NCBI GenBank assembly: GCA_003649715.1
Contig: QMSS01000033.1
Span: forward strand, 1-12,483
Source: Thermoplasmata archaeon
GTDB lineage: Archaea > Thermoplasmatota > E2 > DHVEG-1
Length of the DNA stretch: 12,483 nucleotides
Reading direction: 5' to 3'
Shown here: positions 6,686-12,483 of the stretch, piece after piece
How positions within the stretch are numbered: position 1 is the first letter of the stretch
Layout: each line of letters opens with the position of its first letter
Notes under the pieces: model-generated
What the model was told of the DNA's origin: nothing
Seen by the model: the letters and a program-made list of their open reading frames with translations, nothing else
Database searches by the model: none
Translations under genes and position numbers: made by a program

Positions 6686-7573
6686 TTATAATATTTTGAT
6701 TCCAGAGAAATAATATACTACAAGGGCTATAAATACCAGAATCAAAATTTCTACGACTTTGTCAAATATTTTAATCCCTTTAAGATACCTATCTCTATAT
6801 CTCTTACGCATTTTCTCAATGTATTTTTCCAGATATTTGAGAGAGTCCCTGTACTCATTTTTATAATGATCTTCAAAATACTTATCCCATCTCTGAAGAA
6901 AAATATTGATATCATGTATTTGGAGTTTATCCTGAATGAGAGGAACTAATATTTTCGATCTAATCTCATCCATGTACTTGGAAAAATCAGATAACATCTC
7001 TCTTGCCTTATTTGAGTTGATTTCAACATTTATGCATACCATGTTTAGAACTGTATCAAACCTTGAGTAACACTCTGTAAGTATGATGCTATAGGTCTTA
7101 ATTCGCTTTCCATAACCCTTAAAATAACCCCAAATCATGTAATAAAAGTTATAATCAAATTTACGCAACAATCTCTGAAAATGCTGTATTCTGTCTCTAT
7201 CTCTTGTTGTCTGTAACTTCTTTATAATCTTATTAGCCCTCCATTCATTCTCGAAAACCTTCTGTGCGATTCTGACGTTTGTTGAGTATCTCAGTAGAAA
7301 AATGAGAGAAAGTGGAGTAAATATAACAAATGAATACAAAAGTGCAAACATGATTGAAATTATCCCCAGATTAACAAAATCAAAATGAACAATTATTTTG
7401 CCACCGATAAAGAATAAGAACCAGCAGCTTACTCCATACAGAAACGTTAAAATGAACTTGTGTAGATCATCTTTATAGTGAATACGGATCTGTTTCCTAA
7501 CTTGCTTTGATTCCCTCAAATAACTTAGATAATCTTCAATAAAAATTTTCAATTCTTCAAACTGCTTTAGCAT
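6686..7573 (-). CDS. three-helix membrane protein of unknown family
   Basis: A 295-residue protein with a charged N-terminal helix (1-37), membrane segments at about 40-62 and 68-94, and a long cytosolic middle (95-265) rich in Lys, Arg, Tyr and Phe. The middle is predicted mostly helical and coiled-coil-like (LKYLEKYIEKMRKRYRDRY, 245-263). A third membrane segment lies near the C-terminus (about 271-290, VVEILILVFIALVVYYFSG). No catalytic or nucleotide-binding motif is seen. It resembles membrane-anchored sensors or effectors only in general layout. It is the first gene of the element's leftward pair, with TATA-like TTATAATT about 20-30 bases before the ATG, so it may be leaderless. AT-rich codons differ from the housekeeping genes to the right. 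A role in defence, superinfection exclusion or envelope change is speculation. Confidence 0.65.
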   Translation of the reverse strand: MLKQFEELKIFIEDYLSYLRESKQVRKQIRIHYKDDLHKFILTFLYGVSCWFLFFIGGKIIVHFDFVNLGIISIMFALLYSFVIFTPLSLIFLLRYSTNVRIAQKVFENEWRANKIIKKLQTTRDRDRIQHFQRLLRKFDYNFYYMIWGYFKGYGKRIKTYSIILTECYSRFDTVLNMVCINVEINSNKAREMLSDFSKYMDEIRSKILVPLIQDKLQIHDINIFLQRWDKYFEDHYKNEYRDSLKYLEKYIEKMRKRYRDRYLKGIKIFDKVVEILILVFIALVVYYFSGIKIL

Positions 7574-7596
7574 TCTATAAATAGATCAAATTATAA

Positions 7597-7844
7597 TTAG
7601 AAGAGTTTATCCCCAAAATGGTCAAGTAGATTCATAGTCATTTCCAGAGTATCTTCAAGCAAGTTTGTAATGCTTTTTAATTTCTCTATAATTACTTTTT
7701 GATTGATACAGAGGTTCAGGTGGAAGCTTGATACCATCGACTTATCCCATACCAATATGACATAGTCTCAAGGGTTTTGTTTTCATTAACTCTCCAGCTA
7801 ACAAAATCAAAGAAACATTTCAGATACCGCCTCTCATGACCTAA
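7597..7844 (-). pseudogene. decayed gene with helix-turn-helix-like segment
   Basis: Two overlapping leftward frames read like one broken protein. Frame one is open from 7844 to TGA 7716-7718 and includes ERRYLKCFFDFVSWRV followed by NENKTLETMSYWYGISRWYQ, whose spacing resembles a helix-turn-helix of transposases or recombinases. Frame two runs from about 7767 (ATG at 7737) to TAA 7597-7599 and reads as a helical tail (INQKVIIEKLKSITNLLEDT). One shift joins them. Just upstream, a third frame ends FDGKKIQRYF (stop 7852-7854), vaguely like the zinc-ribbon end of an IS transposase but without its cysteines. The family assignment is weak. The relic lies just inside the right end of the element. 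Confidence 0.3.
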
Positions 7845-7922
7845 CTATTTCTTAGAAATATCTCTGGATTTTTTTTCCATCAAAACAAAATACCTTCACG
7901 TCAGATTGCAAAATATGCATTT

Positions 7923-7940
7923 TTCTCTCATGTGAGAGAA
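7923..7940. repeat. perfect 8-bp inverted repeat beside the tRNA fragment
   Basis: TTCTCTCA (7923-7930) and TGAGAGAA (7933-7940) are perfectly complementary with a 2-base centre. They abut the first base of the tRNA-like repeat at 7941. This could be an arm-type recombinase site or a hairpin at the element end. Confidence 0.5.
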
Positions 7941-7982
7941 GCTTCCCAAGCTTGTAACCCTGGTTCAACCCGGTACCCGCAT
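7941..7982 (+). repeat. degenerate copy of the tRNA-Gly 3' part (probable att site)
   Basis: Matches 6143-6186 of the intact tRNA: anticodon loop TTCCCAA kept, T arm reduced by 2 bases, acceptor 3' strand, discriminator and the next T identical (CCCGGTACCCGCAT). No 5' tRNA half precedes it, so it cannot fold as a tRNA. A short stem AAGC/GCTT still closes the anticodon loop although its pairs differ from those of the intact gene. Confidence 0.75.
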
Positions 7983-8102
7983 CATCTATCTGCATTTTTC
8001 TATACATTTTTTTACGCCATTCTCTTATATTTATCAAATCAAATTTTTTTTGGATTAAAATGTTACACCGTTGTTTTTTAAAAAGAGAGATGTACTTTGT
8101 TT

Positions 8103-9131
8103 TTAGAAATCGAACAGGTTTTTTTGTTTTACCATATATTCTATGGTTGAAAATTTTTCAAGAGCGGATTCTACTCTTTCTTGAGAAAACTGATGATGAT
8201 CACATAGTATTTTTAGAACACGTTCTTTATCTGGTTTTGACCACTGGAGTAAGTATTTATCTGTGACTCTAGGTTTTAAAAATATATTCCGTATTTCGTT
8301 GATCTCTGAAAAAGTTGGTGCGTTTGATTTTCCTATTAGCGCAAGAGCATTTTCTACGTTTCCAGTTTTTTTTATGAGTTCAAGACTTTTTTTAGGTCCG
8401 ATTCCTTTGATTCCAGGGTTGAAGTCTGTTCCGATCAGTATCGCCATGTCTATGAGTTGTCTGTGCAATATGCCCAGTGATTTAAGGTTGGGCTGTAGTC
8501 GTATGAGTTCTGGGTTAGTTTTTATGTAGATTTTTTTTCCAGGTAGTTTTCTTCTTCCTGATATGGTTAGGTTTCTTATTAGTATGGGTGAGCCGAATAA
8601 TAGACAGTCGAAGTCTTGTGAGCCTACTGCGTAGGCATCACCTTTTTTTACCATGTAGCTTGCTTGTGCTTCTCCCTCGGATGGTGCTTGTACATGTGGT
8701 ATGCCGAGTGCATTGAGTAGTTCCTTGCTTTGTTGTATGATTTCATCTGTTACACGTGATGTTTGTTGTGCTTTAGTTTTTGCGGTTTCTAGGTCGCCTT
8801 TTTCTAGGGCTTTTTTCCATTCTTTTTCTGCTTGTTCTTTTCTTTCTTTTCTTTGTTCTAGTGTTTGTGTTTTGAATGGATGTGGTTCTCCGTCGAAGAT
8901 GTATACCGGTTTTATTTTTGCTTCGATGAGATTTGCAGTGCGGTATAGTAGACCTGATAGGTGCGATGTTATTTTTCCCTGTGAATCCTTCAGTGGAGTG
9001 CCATCTCGTTGTCTTATGATGGATAGGAATTGATGGAGGGTGTTGTGCGCATCTATGGCTATGACTCGGTTTTTGAGATCATTGATTGAGCATTTTTCTT
9101 TTTTGAATAGTGGTCCTAGGTCTACTCCCAT
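8103..9131 (-). CDS. fen: flap endonuclease 1 (FEN-1)
   Basis: A 342-residue structure-specific nuclease that removes 5' flaps during Okazaki fragment maturation and base excision repair in archaea. The N-domain starts MGVDLGPLF, the usual archaeal N-terminus. Acidic active-site residues are present: Asp27 (AIDAHNTL), Asp80 (IFDGEPHPFK), Glu152 and Glu154 (PSEGEAQ), Asp173 and Asp175 (SQDFDCLLFG) and Asp236 (IGTDFNPG). The helix-two-turn-helix GIKGIGPKK (240-248) binds DNA. A helical arch rich in Lys and Glu spans about 90-125. The C-terminus ends QKNLFDF, a PIP-type motif for PCNA. Length matches the family. It is divergent from argF, and a perfect inverted repeat (9139-9155) sits 7 bases before its ATG. 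The neighbours are unrelated. Confidence 0.97.
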   Translation of the reverse strand: MGVDLGPLFKKEKCSINDLKNRVIAIDAHNTLHQFLSIIRQRDGTPLKDSQGKITSHLSGLLYRTANLIEAKIKPVYIFDGEPHPFKTQTLEQRKERKEQAEKEWKKALEKGDLETAKTKAQQTSRVTDEIIQQSKELLNALGIPHVQAPSEGEAQASYMVKKGDAYAVGSQDFDCLLFGSPILIRNLTISGRRKLPGKKIYIKTNPELIRLQPNLKSLGILHRQLIDMAILIGTDFNPGIKGIGPKKSLELIKKTGNVENALALIGKSNAPTFSEINEIRNIFLKPRVTDKYLLQWSKPDKERVLKILCDHHQFSQERVESALEKFSTIEYMVKQKNLFDF

Positions 9132-9138
9132 TTTTTGG

Positions 9139-9155
9139 TATCCAAGTTTTGGATA
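9139..9155. promoter_or_regulatory. perfect inverted repeat before the FEN-1 start
   Basis: TATCCAA (9139-9145) and TTGGATA (9149-9155) flank a 3-base centre, 7 bases upstream of the FEN-1 ATG. On the minus strand it could be an operator over the transcription start or a short hairpin in the leader. Confidence 0.4.
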
Positions 9156-9166
9156 ATGTTTTTTAG

Positions 9167-9177
9167 TAGATATATGC
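9167..9177. promoter_or_regulatory. TATA-like element shared by divergent genes
   Basis: TAGATATATGC is near-symmetric. Read leftward it predicts a start about 14 bases before the FEN-1 ATG. Read rightward it predicts a start near 9199, just before the strong ribosome site at 9209-9216. Either or both may be used. Confidence 0.35.
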
Positions 9178-9208
9178 CTTTCTAAAAAAATTGTTCCATA
9201 GTTTTTTT

Positions 9209-9255
9209 GAGGAGGTATATTGTAAGAAATTATGACGATAGGTAGTAGCTTTTAA
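9209..9255 (+). promoter_or_regulatory. strong ribosome site and 7-codon leader ORF before argF
   Basis: GAGGAGGT (9209-9216) is a near-perfect Shine-Dalgarno sequence, yet no argF start lies close to it. The next ATG (9232) opens a 7-codon ORF, MTIGSSF, ending TAA 9253-9255, in the same frame as argF and 27 bases before its ATG. It may be a leader peptide or a remnant of an upstream start. Confidence 0.35.
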
Positions 9256-9282
9256 AAAGCAGTCTGTGTTTCATTGTTTTTG

Positions 9283-10197
9283 ATGAAACGAGATCTTATT
9301 TCTATGTTGGATGTTAGGGAAGATCTAGATGGTATCATTGATTTAGGTATTAGTCTGAAGAAGAGAAAGAAGAGTGGTGGCTCAATTGGTTTTTTGGGGG
9401 GGAAAACGCTTGGTATGATTTTTGAGAAACCTAGTACACGTACAAGGGTTTCTTTTGAAGTGGCGATGACGTTGTTGGGTGGCCATGCTATTTTTCTTAG
9501 TACGAATGATATGCAGCTAGGTCGTGGTGAGAGTATTGAGGATACCGCTTTAGTGCTTTCACGTTATGTTGATATTATTATGTATAGAGCATATAATCAT
9601 GATTCTATGTTGGAGTTGGCGAAATATTCGTCTGTACCTGTTATCAATGGATTGGATGATAGGGAGCATCCCTGTCAGGTTATCGCTGATCTTATGACGA
9701 TAAAGGAATACAAGGGTGACCTTAGGGGGCTGAATTTTGTTTATATTGGTGATGGGAACAACAACATGGCGCATTCGTATCTGCTTGGATGTGGTATTGC
9801 TGGTATGAATATCAGGATTGTTTCTCCAAAAGGTTTTTGGCCAGATAAGTACTATGTGGAGGAGGCTAAAAAGTTTGGTGTTAGAGTGGAGATAGTAGAT
9901 GATATGAGAGATGCAACGAAAGATGCTGATGTCGTGGCAACAGATACATGGGTTTCTATGGGTGATGAAGAGGAAAAAGAGAGGAGGATAAGAGCTTTTC
10001 AGGGATACACGGTTAACATGGAGGTTATGAGCAGGGCGAAGAAGGATGCTATTTTTATGCATTGTCTGCCAGCATATTATGGGTATGAGGTTACAAGAGA
10101 GGTTGCTCATGGACCGCAGTCCGTGATTTTTGATGAGGCTGAAAACCGTTTGTGGGCGCAGGCTGCTATCATGGTTAGACTCTCTGGTATTAGATGA
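9283..10197 (+). CDS. argF: ornithine carbamoyltransferase
   Basis: A 304-residue enzyme that joins carbamoyl phosphate and ornithine to give citrulline in arginine synthesis, normally a cytosolic trimer. The carbamoyl-phosphate loop STRTR is at 51-55, followed by VSFEVAMTLLGGHAIFL. HPCQ is at 129-132, and the ornithine-binding loop DTWVSMG is at 221-227, which sets it apart from aspartate carbamoyltransferase. The catalytic MHCLPA is at 259-264, and FDEAENRLWAQ follows near the C-terminus. Length is typical. ATG 9283 gives the usual N-terminus; TTG 9274 in the same frame is an alternative. No good ribosome site precedes it directly, but a strong one lies 67 bases up, before a short leader ORF. 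No other arginine genes are adjacent. Confidence 0.95.
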   Translation: MKRDLISMLDVREDLDGIIDLGISLKKRKKSGGSIGFLGGKTLGMIFEKPSTRTRVSFEVAMTLLGGHAIFLSTNDMQLGRGESIEDTALVLSRYVDIIMYRAYNHDSMLELAKYSSVPVINGLDDREHPCQVIADLMTIKEYKGDLRGLNFVYIGDGNNNMAHSYLLGCGIAGMNIRIVSPKGFWPDKYYVEEAKKFGVRVEIVDDMRDATKDADVVATDTWVSMGDEEEKERRIRAFQGYTVNMEVMSRAKKDAIFMHCLPAYYGYEVTREVAHGPQSVIFDEAENRLWAQAAIMVRLSGIR

Positions 10198-10251
10198 TGA
10201 TGTATTGAGAGACTAAAGAACAATAGTAGTTTGACGAAAAAAGATTTCATG

Positions 10252-10258
10252 TTTTTTT
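10252..10258 (+). terminator. T-run terminator of argF
   Basis: A T7 run lies 54 bases after the argF stop and just before the convergent nep1 end, consistent with archaeal termination on oligo-T without a hairpin. No hairpin is apparent. CACTAGT occurs twice nearby (10261-10267 and about 10276-10282). Confidence 0.35.
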
Positions 10259-10262
10259 AACA

Positions 10263-10955
10263 CTAGTTTTGAGTCACTAGTAGAGTGTTTTCGTAGTTTA
10301 CTATTATCTCGTTTGCTATGGTCCATGCAGATAAAGTGGTGTTATATATAGATATGACATCATCAACAATTTTTTCTATGTTGCTATGGAACTCCCCATA
10401 TGGAAAACCACCTATTATGCATGCTATGTTTCTGTGTCCCTTGTTTTTTAGATTCATAAAATAGTTGGGTAGACTGGTTTTTTTACCCTGGGTGGAGAAT
10501 GCTATTGTGATATCTGGCTGTATCTGCTTTATGATCTGCCGTAGAGAGATGTTGTGTTTTAGACGAAGAAGAGGTTTTTCTATGCCGGGTAGTGTTTCTT
10601 TTTCGAATAGTTGTTCTATGAGTCCAATGAATCTGTCATAGTTTCTCATGATACGTGTTTCTGGTGATATGTTTATTTCCTCATCATTTCTGGTATGTAT
10701 TTTTATATGTAGTTTTCCTTCTTTGTTCAAAATGGATTCTAGTGTTGTCAGTAGGAATATGTGTAGTATGTCAGGTCGTCCACGTCTTTCTCCCTCAAAT
10801 AGTTTTTTCATTGCATTGTGATGGTAGTTTGAATCCAGTATTATTTTCTCTGGTTTTTTTCTTCTTCTTTTGGCAGATGATATAACAGCGGGGTGGTGTA
10901 TGATTTCTTTTGGTATGAGTTCTATTTCAGTTTCTGCTAGTATGAGTGTCAACAT
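10263..10955 (-). CDS. nep1: 16S rRNA pseudouridine N1-methyltransferase Nep1 (Emg1)
   Basis: A 230-residue SPOUT-class enzyme that methylates N1 of a hypermodified pseudouridine in helix 35 of 16S rRNA (position 914 in Methanocaldococcus numbering) and assists small-subunit assembly, using S-adenosylmethionine. Typical blocks: MLTLILAETEIELIPKEI at the N-terminus, the RNA-binding RRGRPDILH (57-65), SPETRIMRNYDRFIGLIEQL (97-116), and the trefoil-knot cofactor loops with GGFPYGEF (182-189) and SIYNTTLSAWTIANEI (202-217). Length is normal. The start is fixed by GAGGTGAT, a perfect ribosome site on the minus strand (10967-10974). It lies 80 bases after purP on the same strand, possibly co-transcribed. 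Confidence 0.95.
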   Translation of the reverse strand: MLTLILAETEIELIPKEIIHHPAVISSAKRRRKKPEKIILDSNYHHNAMKKLFEGERRGRPDILHIFLLTTLESILNKEGKLHIKIHTRNDEEINISPETRIMRNYDRFIGLIEQLFEKETLPGIEKPLLRLKHNISLRQIIKQIQPDITIAFSTQGKKTSLPNYFMNLKNKGHRNIACIIGGFPYGEFHSNIEKIVDDVISIYNTTLSAWTIANEIIVNYENTLLVTQN

Positions 10956-11035
10956 AGAAATGATATATCACCTCATCCTCAGATTTTTTGGGGGAAAAAC
11001 AAACAACCTGTTCTTCCAACTATTTTTTGTTTTTT

Positions 11036-12142
11036 TTAGCTTAGTATTTCGTGTAGTAGTCCTCTTTTGTTTGCATATTTTATTTCTTGTGCAATTCTTC
11101 TGCCTGTGGAGAGATCTGGTTGTATTAATTCTGAATATGGTGAGCCTGAGATATAAGGGTTTGTACCTGCTACTATACGTGCTGATATTTCGAAGACTTT
11201 GAATTTTAGTTCTTCCGTGACAACTGTTTCTAGACAGAAGGACCCTATGACTCCTCCGAAGAGTTCAAGAGATTTTTCTACAACTGCGGCTCCCATTCTG
11301 AAGACCTCCGGTAGTAGGGACTCTCTCATGACAATGGGTATGTTTCCTGTTACAACAAATGTTGGATGTATGCCTATTTCTTCTAGCTCTGCTATGGATC
11401 CTAATCGCTGTACCTCATCTATGGTTGTTTCATCTCGTCTGTCCATGGATAGTAGTTGTAGGCTTCCTTTGCTGAGTTTGTATGCATTGTTTTGTATTGG
11501 TGAGTAGAAGTAGTGTAGATAATATCTGGTCCCCATGACAAATTCTTGTATTATGTATGGTTTGTCTTTATCTACTCTTTTTATAAACTCATCATATGTT
11601 TTTGCTATGAAAAATCCTTTTCCACCTTTGGCTCCATGGTATTTTACGATAACAGGTTTGTCTATCTTGGTTGGATCTTTTATTTCCCTGGGCATAGTGA
11701 GACCAGCGCTTTCAAGCCATTGACGTTCTCGTTTTCTATCAGATTCCCAGAGCAGTACCTTCCGGTTTCCAAATGTTGGTAGGTTTAGCTTTAAAAAATT
11801 TTTAGCGCCGAGATATTCAACGAAGGAGCCATGTGGTATAACAATAACATTTTTTTCCTGCAGCTCAGATGCATATCTGCTTATATCTTTGTAGCTGTCA
11901 ACTATGAAAAACTCATCTGGTCGTCCAAGTGGAAATGCATCATAAAATCTTTTTTCTTCCCCCACTGAGATACCCAGTGTTTTGAATCCCTCTTTTCTTG
12001 CACCATTGAATATCTGCAGGCTGGAATGAGAGCAAACAGTGGCTATTGTAAGATTTTTTTTGTCATATCCTGCAAGCATTTTTTTGATGTCAAATTGGGT
12101 CATGCCTGGTCTAACCCCATCTCTGATTTTTTTGGAACACAT
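11036..12142 (-). CDS. purP: formate-dependent FAICAR synthetase PurP
   Basis: An ATP-grasp ligase that converts AICAR, formate and ATP into FAICAR, the archaeal route for the ninth step of purine synthesis. Landmarks: TIATVCSHSSLQIFNGARKE (32-51), PHGSF (103-107), FGNRKVLLWESDR (124-136), the ATP loop VKYHGAKGGKGFFIA (166-180), QEFVMGTRYYLHYFYSP (199-215), TGNIPIVMRESLLPEVF (265-281) and the metal-binding end FEISARIVAGTN (317-328). The 368 residues given start at the first ATG (12142). The second ATG (12103, MTQFDIKKML) gives 355 residues and aligns better with the Methanocaldococcus N-terminus, so it may be the true start. It is followed by nep1. No other pur genes are in view. Confidence 0.95.
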   Translation of the reverse strand: MCSKKIRDGVRPGMTQFDIKKMLAGYDKKNLTIATVCSHSSLQIFNGARKEGFKTLGISVGEEKRFYDAFPLGRPDEFFIVDSYKDISRYASELQEKNVIVIPHGSFVEYLGAKNFLKLNLPTFGNRKVLLWESDRKRERQWLESAGLTMPREIKDPTKIDKPVIVKYHGAKGGKGFFIAKTYDEFIKRVDKDKPYIIQEFVMGTRYYLHYFYSPIQNNAYKLSKGSLQLLSMDRRDETTIDEVQRLGSIAELEEIGIHPTFVVTGNIPIVMRESLLPEVFRMGAAVVEKSLELFGGVIGSFCLETVVTEELKFKVFEISARIVAGTNPYISGSPYSELIQPDLSTGRRIAQEIKYANKRGLLHEILS

Positions 12143-12350
12143 GTTTTTTTCTTAACTGTGGGTATATGATGTAAGTATAATGTAAGGGGTTTATTTTATC
12201 AGTTTCGATTGAAAAAAAGTGTGAGAGCATTTACATGTTCTCTCTATTTTTTACCAAAAAAAATGGGGAAGAAGGATTTGTATAAAACAGTCTTTTTTTA
12301 GATAAAATGCTAAAACCAGATAACGAAACATGGTGGGGGACCTTGGTTAG
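12143..12350. other. intergenic stretch upstream of purP
   Basis: No gene is visible. A GAGAG ... CTCTC imperfect hairpin spans about 12223-12244 with T6 just after it. TATA-like segments on the minus strand before purP are near 12160-12180. TGTATAAAAC (12279-12288) looks like a rightward TATA box but has no convincing gene beyond it. Confidence 0.3.
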
Positions 12351-12482
12351 CTATAGGTTGCTGTTTTTGTTTCCACGTAAAGACAAAACAACCTCCCTAC
12401 CAAAATCAGTCAACCTATACAACTTAATCCCACCACCCCCACCATCAACCTGCTCAACAATATTCAAACTAATCAAAGACTC
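12351..12482 (-). CDS. C-terminal part of a winged-helix DNA-binding protein
   Basis: The last 43 codons of a gene entering from the right edge, ending at TAG 12351-12353. The segment reads as the recognition-helix end and wing of a winged-helix regulator: LNIVEQVDGGGGGIKLYRLTDFGREVV. The (I/V)KLYRLTDFGRE pattern, after a Gly-rich hairpin, is typical of archaeal MarR/ArsR-like and other winged-helix transcription factors. The effector part is outside the window. An opposite-strand open frame over the same bases is the shadow of this gene. The purP promoter lies 200 bases downstream, but nothing shows this protein acts on it. Confidence 0.6.
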   Translation of the reverse strand, partial: ESLISLNIVEQVDGGGGGIKLYRLTDFGREVVLSLRGNKNSNL

Positions 12483-12483
12483 A

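Larger units (their letters stand above)
6187..7982. mobile_element. probable 1.8 kb element integrated in tRNA-Gly
   Basis: The tRNA segment from the anticodon arm to the base after its end (6143-6186) recurs at 7941-7982 in the same orientation: 11 identical bases (GCTTCCCAAGC), 6 unlike, CCC(G/T)GGTTC, a 2-base deletion, then 14 identical bases (CCCGGTACCCGCAT). Archaeal tyrosine-recombinase elements typically leave such a repeat from the anticodon loop to the 3' end. Inside lie two leftward genes of unknown family and what looks like a decayed gene. No integrase or replication gene is visible, so it is a remnant or a non-autonomous passenger. Divergence between the repeats suggests an old event. 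The alternative is a simple partial tRNA duplication. Confidence 0.6.

Noticed and set aside
7852..8037. A 61-codon leftward open frame across the tRNA fragment
   Set aside because: Part of it (TGLNQGYKLGK) is translated from tRNA sequence, so it is not a gene as it stands. Only its tail may belong to the decayed gene next to it.
9559..10110. A 183-codon leftward open frame opposite argF
   Set aside because: It lies wholly inside argF, whose catalytic motifs are intact, and shows no family features.
11199..11782. Three rightward open frames opposite purP
   Set aside because: Shadows of purP, a complete and well-conserved gene in the other direction.
12307..12483. A rightward open frame with a TATA-like TATAAAA before it
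   Set aside because: Its residues (proline-rich SVNLYNLIPPPPP) are the antisense of the clear winged-helix sequence KLYRLTDFGRE on the minus strand.
1..12483. CRISPR array, insertion sequence with intact transposase, rRNA
   Set aside because: No regularly spaced repeats, no complete transposase and no rRNA segment could be found by reading both strands.

Overview
The window reads as the chromosome of a low-GC archaeon. FEN-1 (flap endonuclease) with a C-terminal PCNA-binding motif, the SPOUT pseudouridine methylase Nep1, the formate-dependent purine enzyme PurP, a tRNA gene without an encoded CCA, TATA-type promoters and T-run terminators are all archaeal traits. A euryarchaeal lineage near the Thermoplasmatota fits the protein style best, but that placement is inference.

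Layout. 1-724: no long gene. It holds a possible gene tail (1-57), a 23-codon ORF, and a small two-helix membrane protein gene (197-447) with a well-placed TATA box that is broken by two +1 shifts, each at a T6 run. 725-1791: a TIGR00266/AIM24-type gene overlapping by 4 bp a small hydrophobic protein gene. 1850-2878 (-): zinc-dependent alcohol/polyol dehydrogenase, divergent from a flavodoxin (3014-3523). 3540-4322 (-): an LsrF-type class I aldolase/thiolase, divergent from a PepD-type M20 dipeptidase (4532-5983). The space between these two carries an inverted repeat around a TATA box and two tandem hairpin-plus-T-run elements.

6114-6185: tRNA-Gly(CCC). A degenerate copy of its 3' part lies at 7941-7982, so the 1.8 kb between looks like a small element integrated into the tRNA gene. 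It holds a three-helix membrane protein of unknown family (6686-7573, -), a small winged-helix protein (6353-6607, -) and what looks like a decayed DNA-binding gene (7597-7844 or more). No integrase is visible. This is the accessory part of the window and the best candidate for something undescribed.

8103-12142: housekeeping genes: FEN-1 (-), ornithine carbamoyltransferase (+), Nep1 (-) and PurP (-). The right edge carries the last 43 codons of a winged-helix regulator (-). From about 8060 to 12350 the + strand is strongly G+T rich whatever the gene orientation, and the bias flips abruptly near 12350.

The genes do not form one pathway. They cover purine synthesis, arginine synthesis, peptide turnover, ribosome assembly and DNA replication or repair, with redox and aldolase genes of unassigned pathway.
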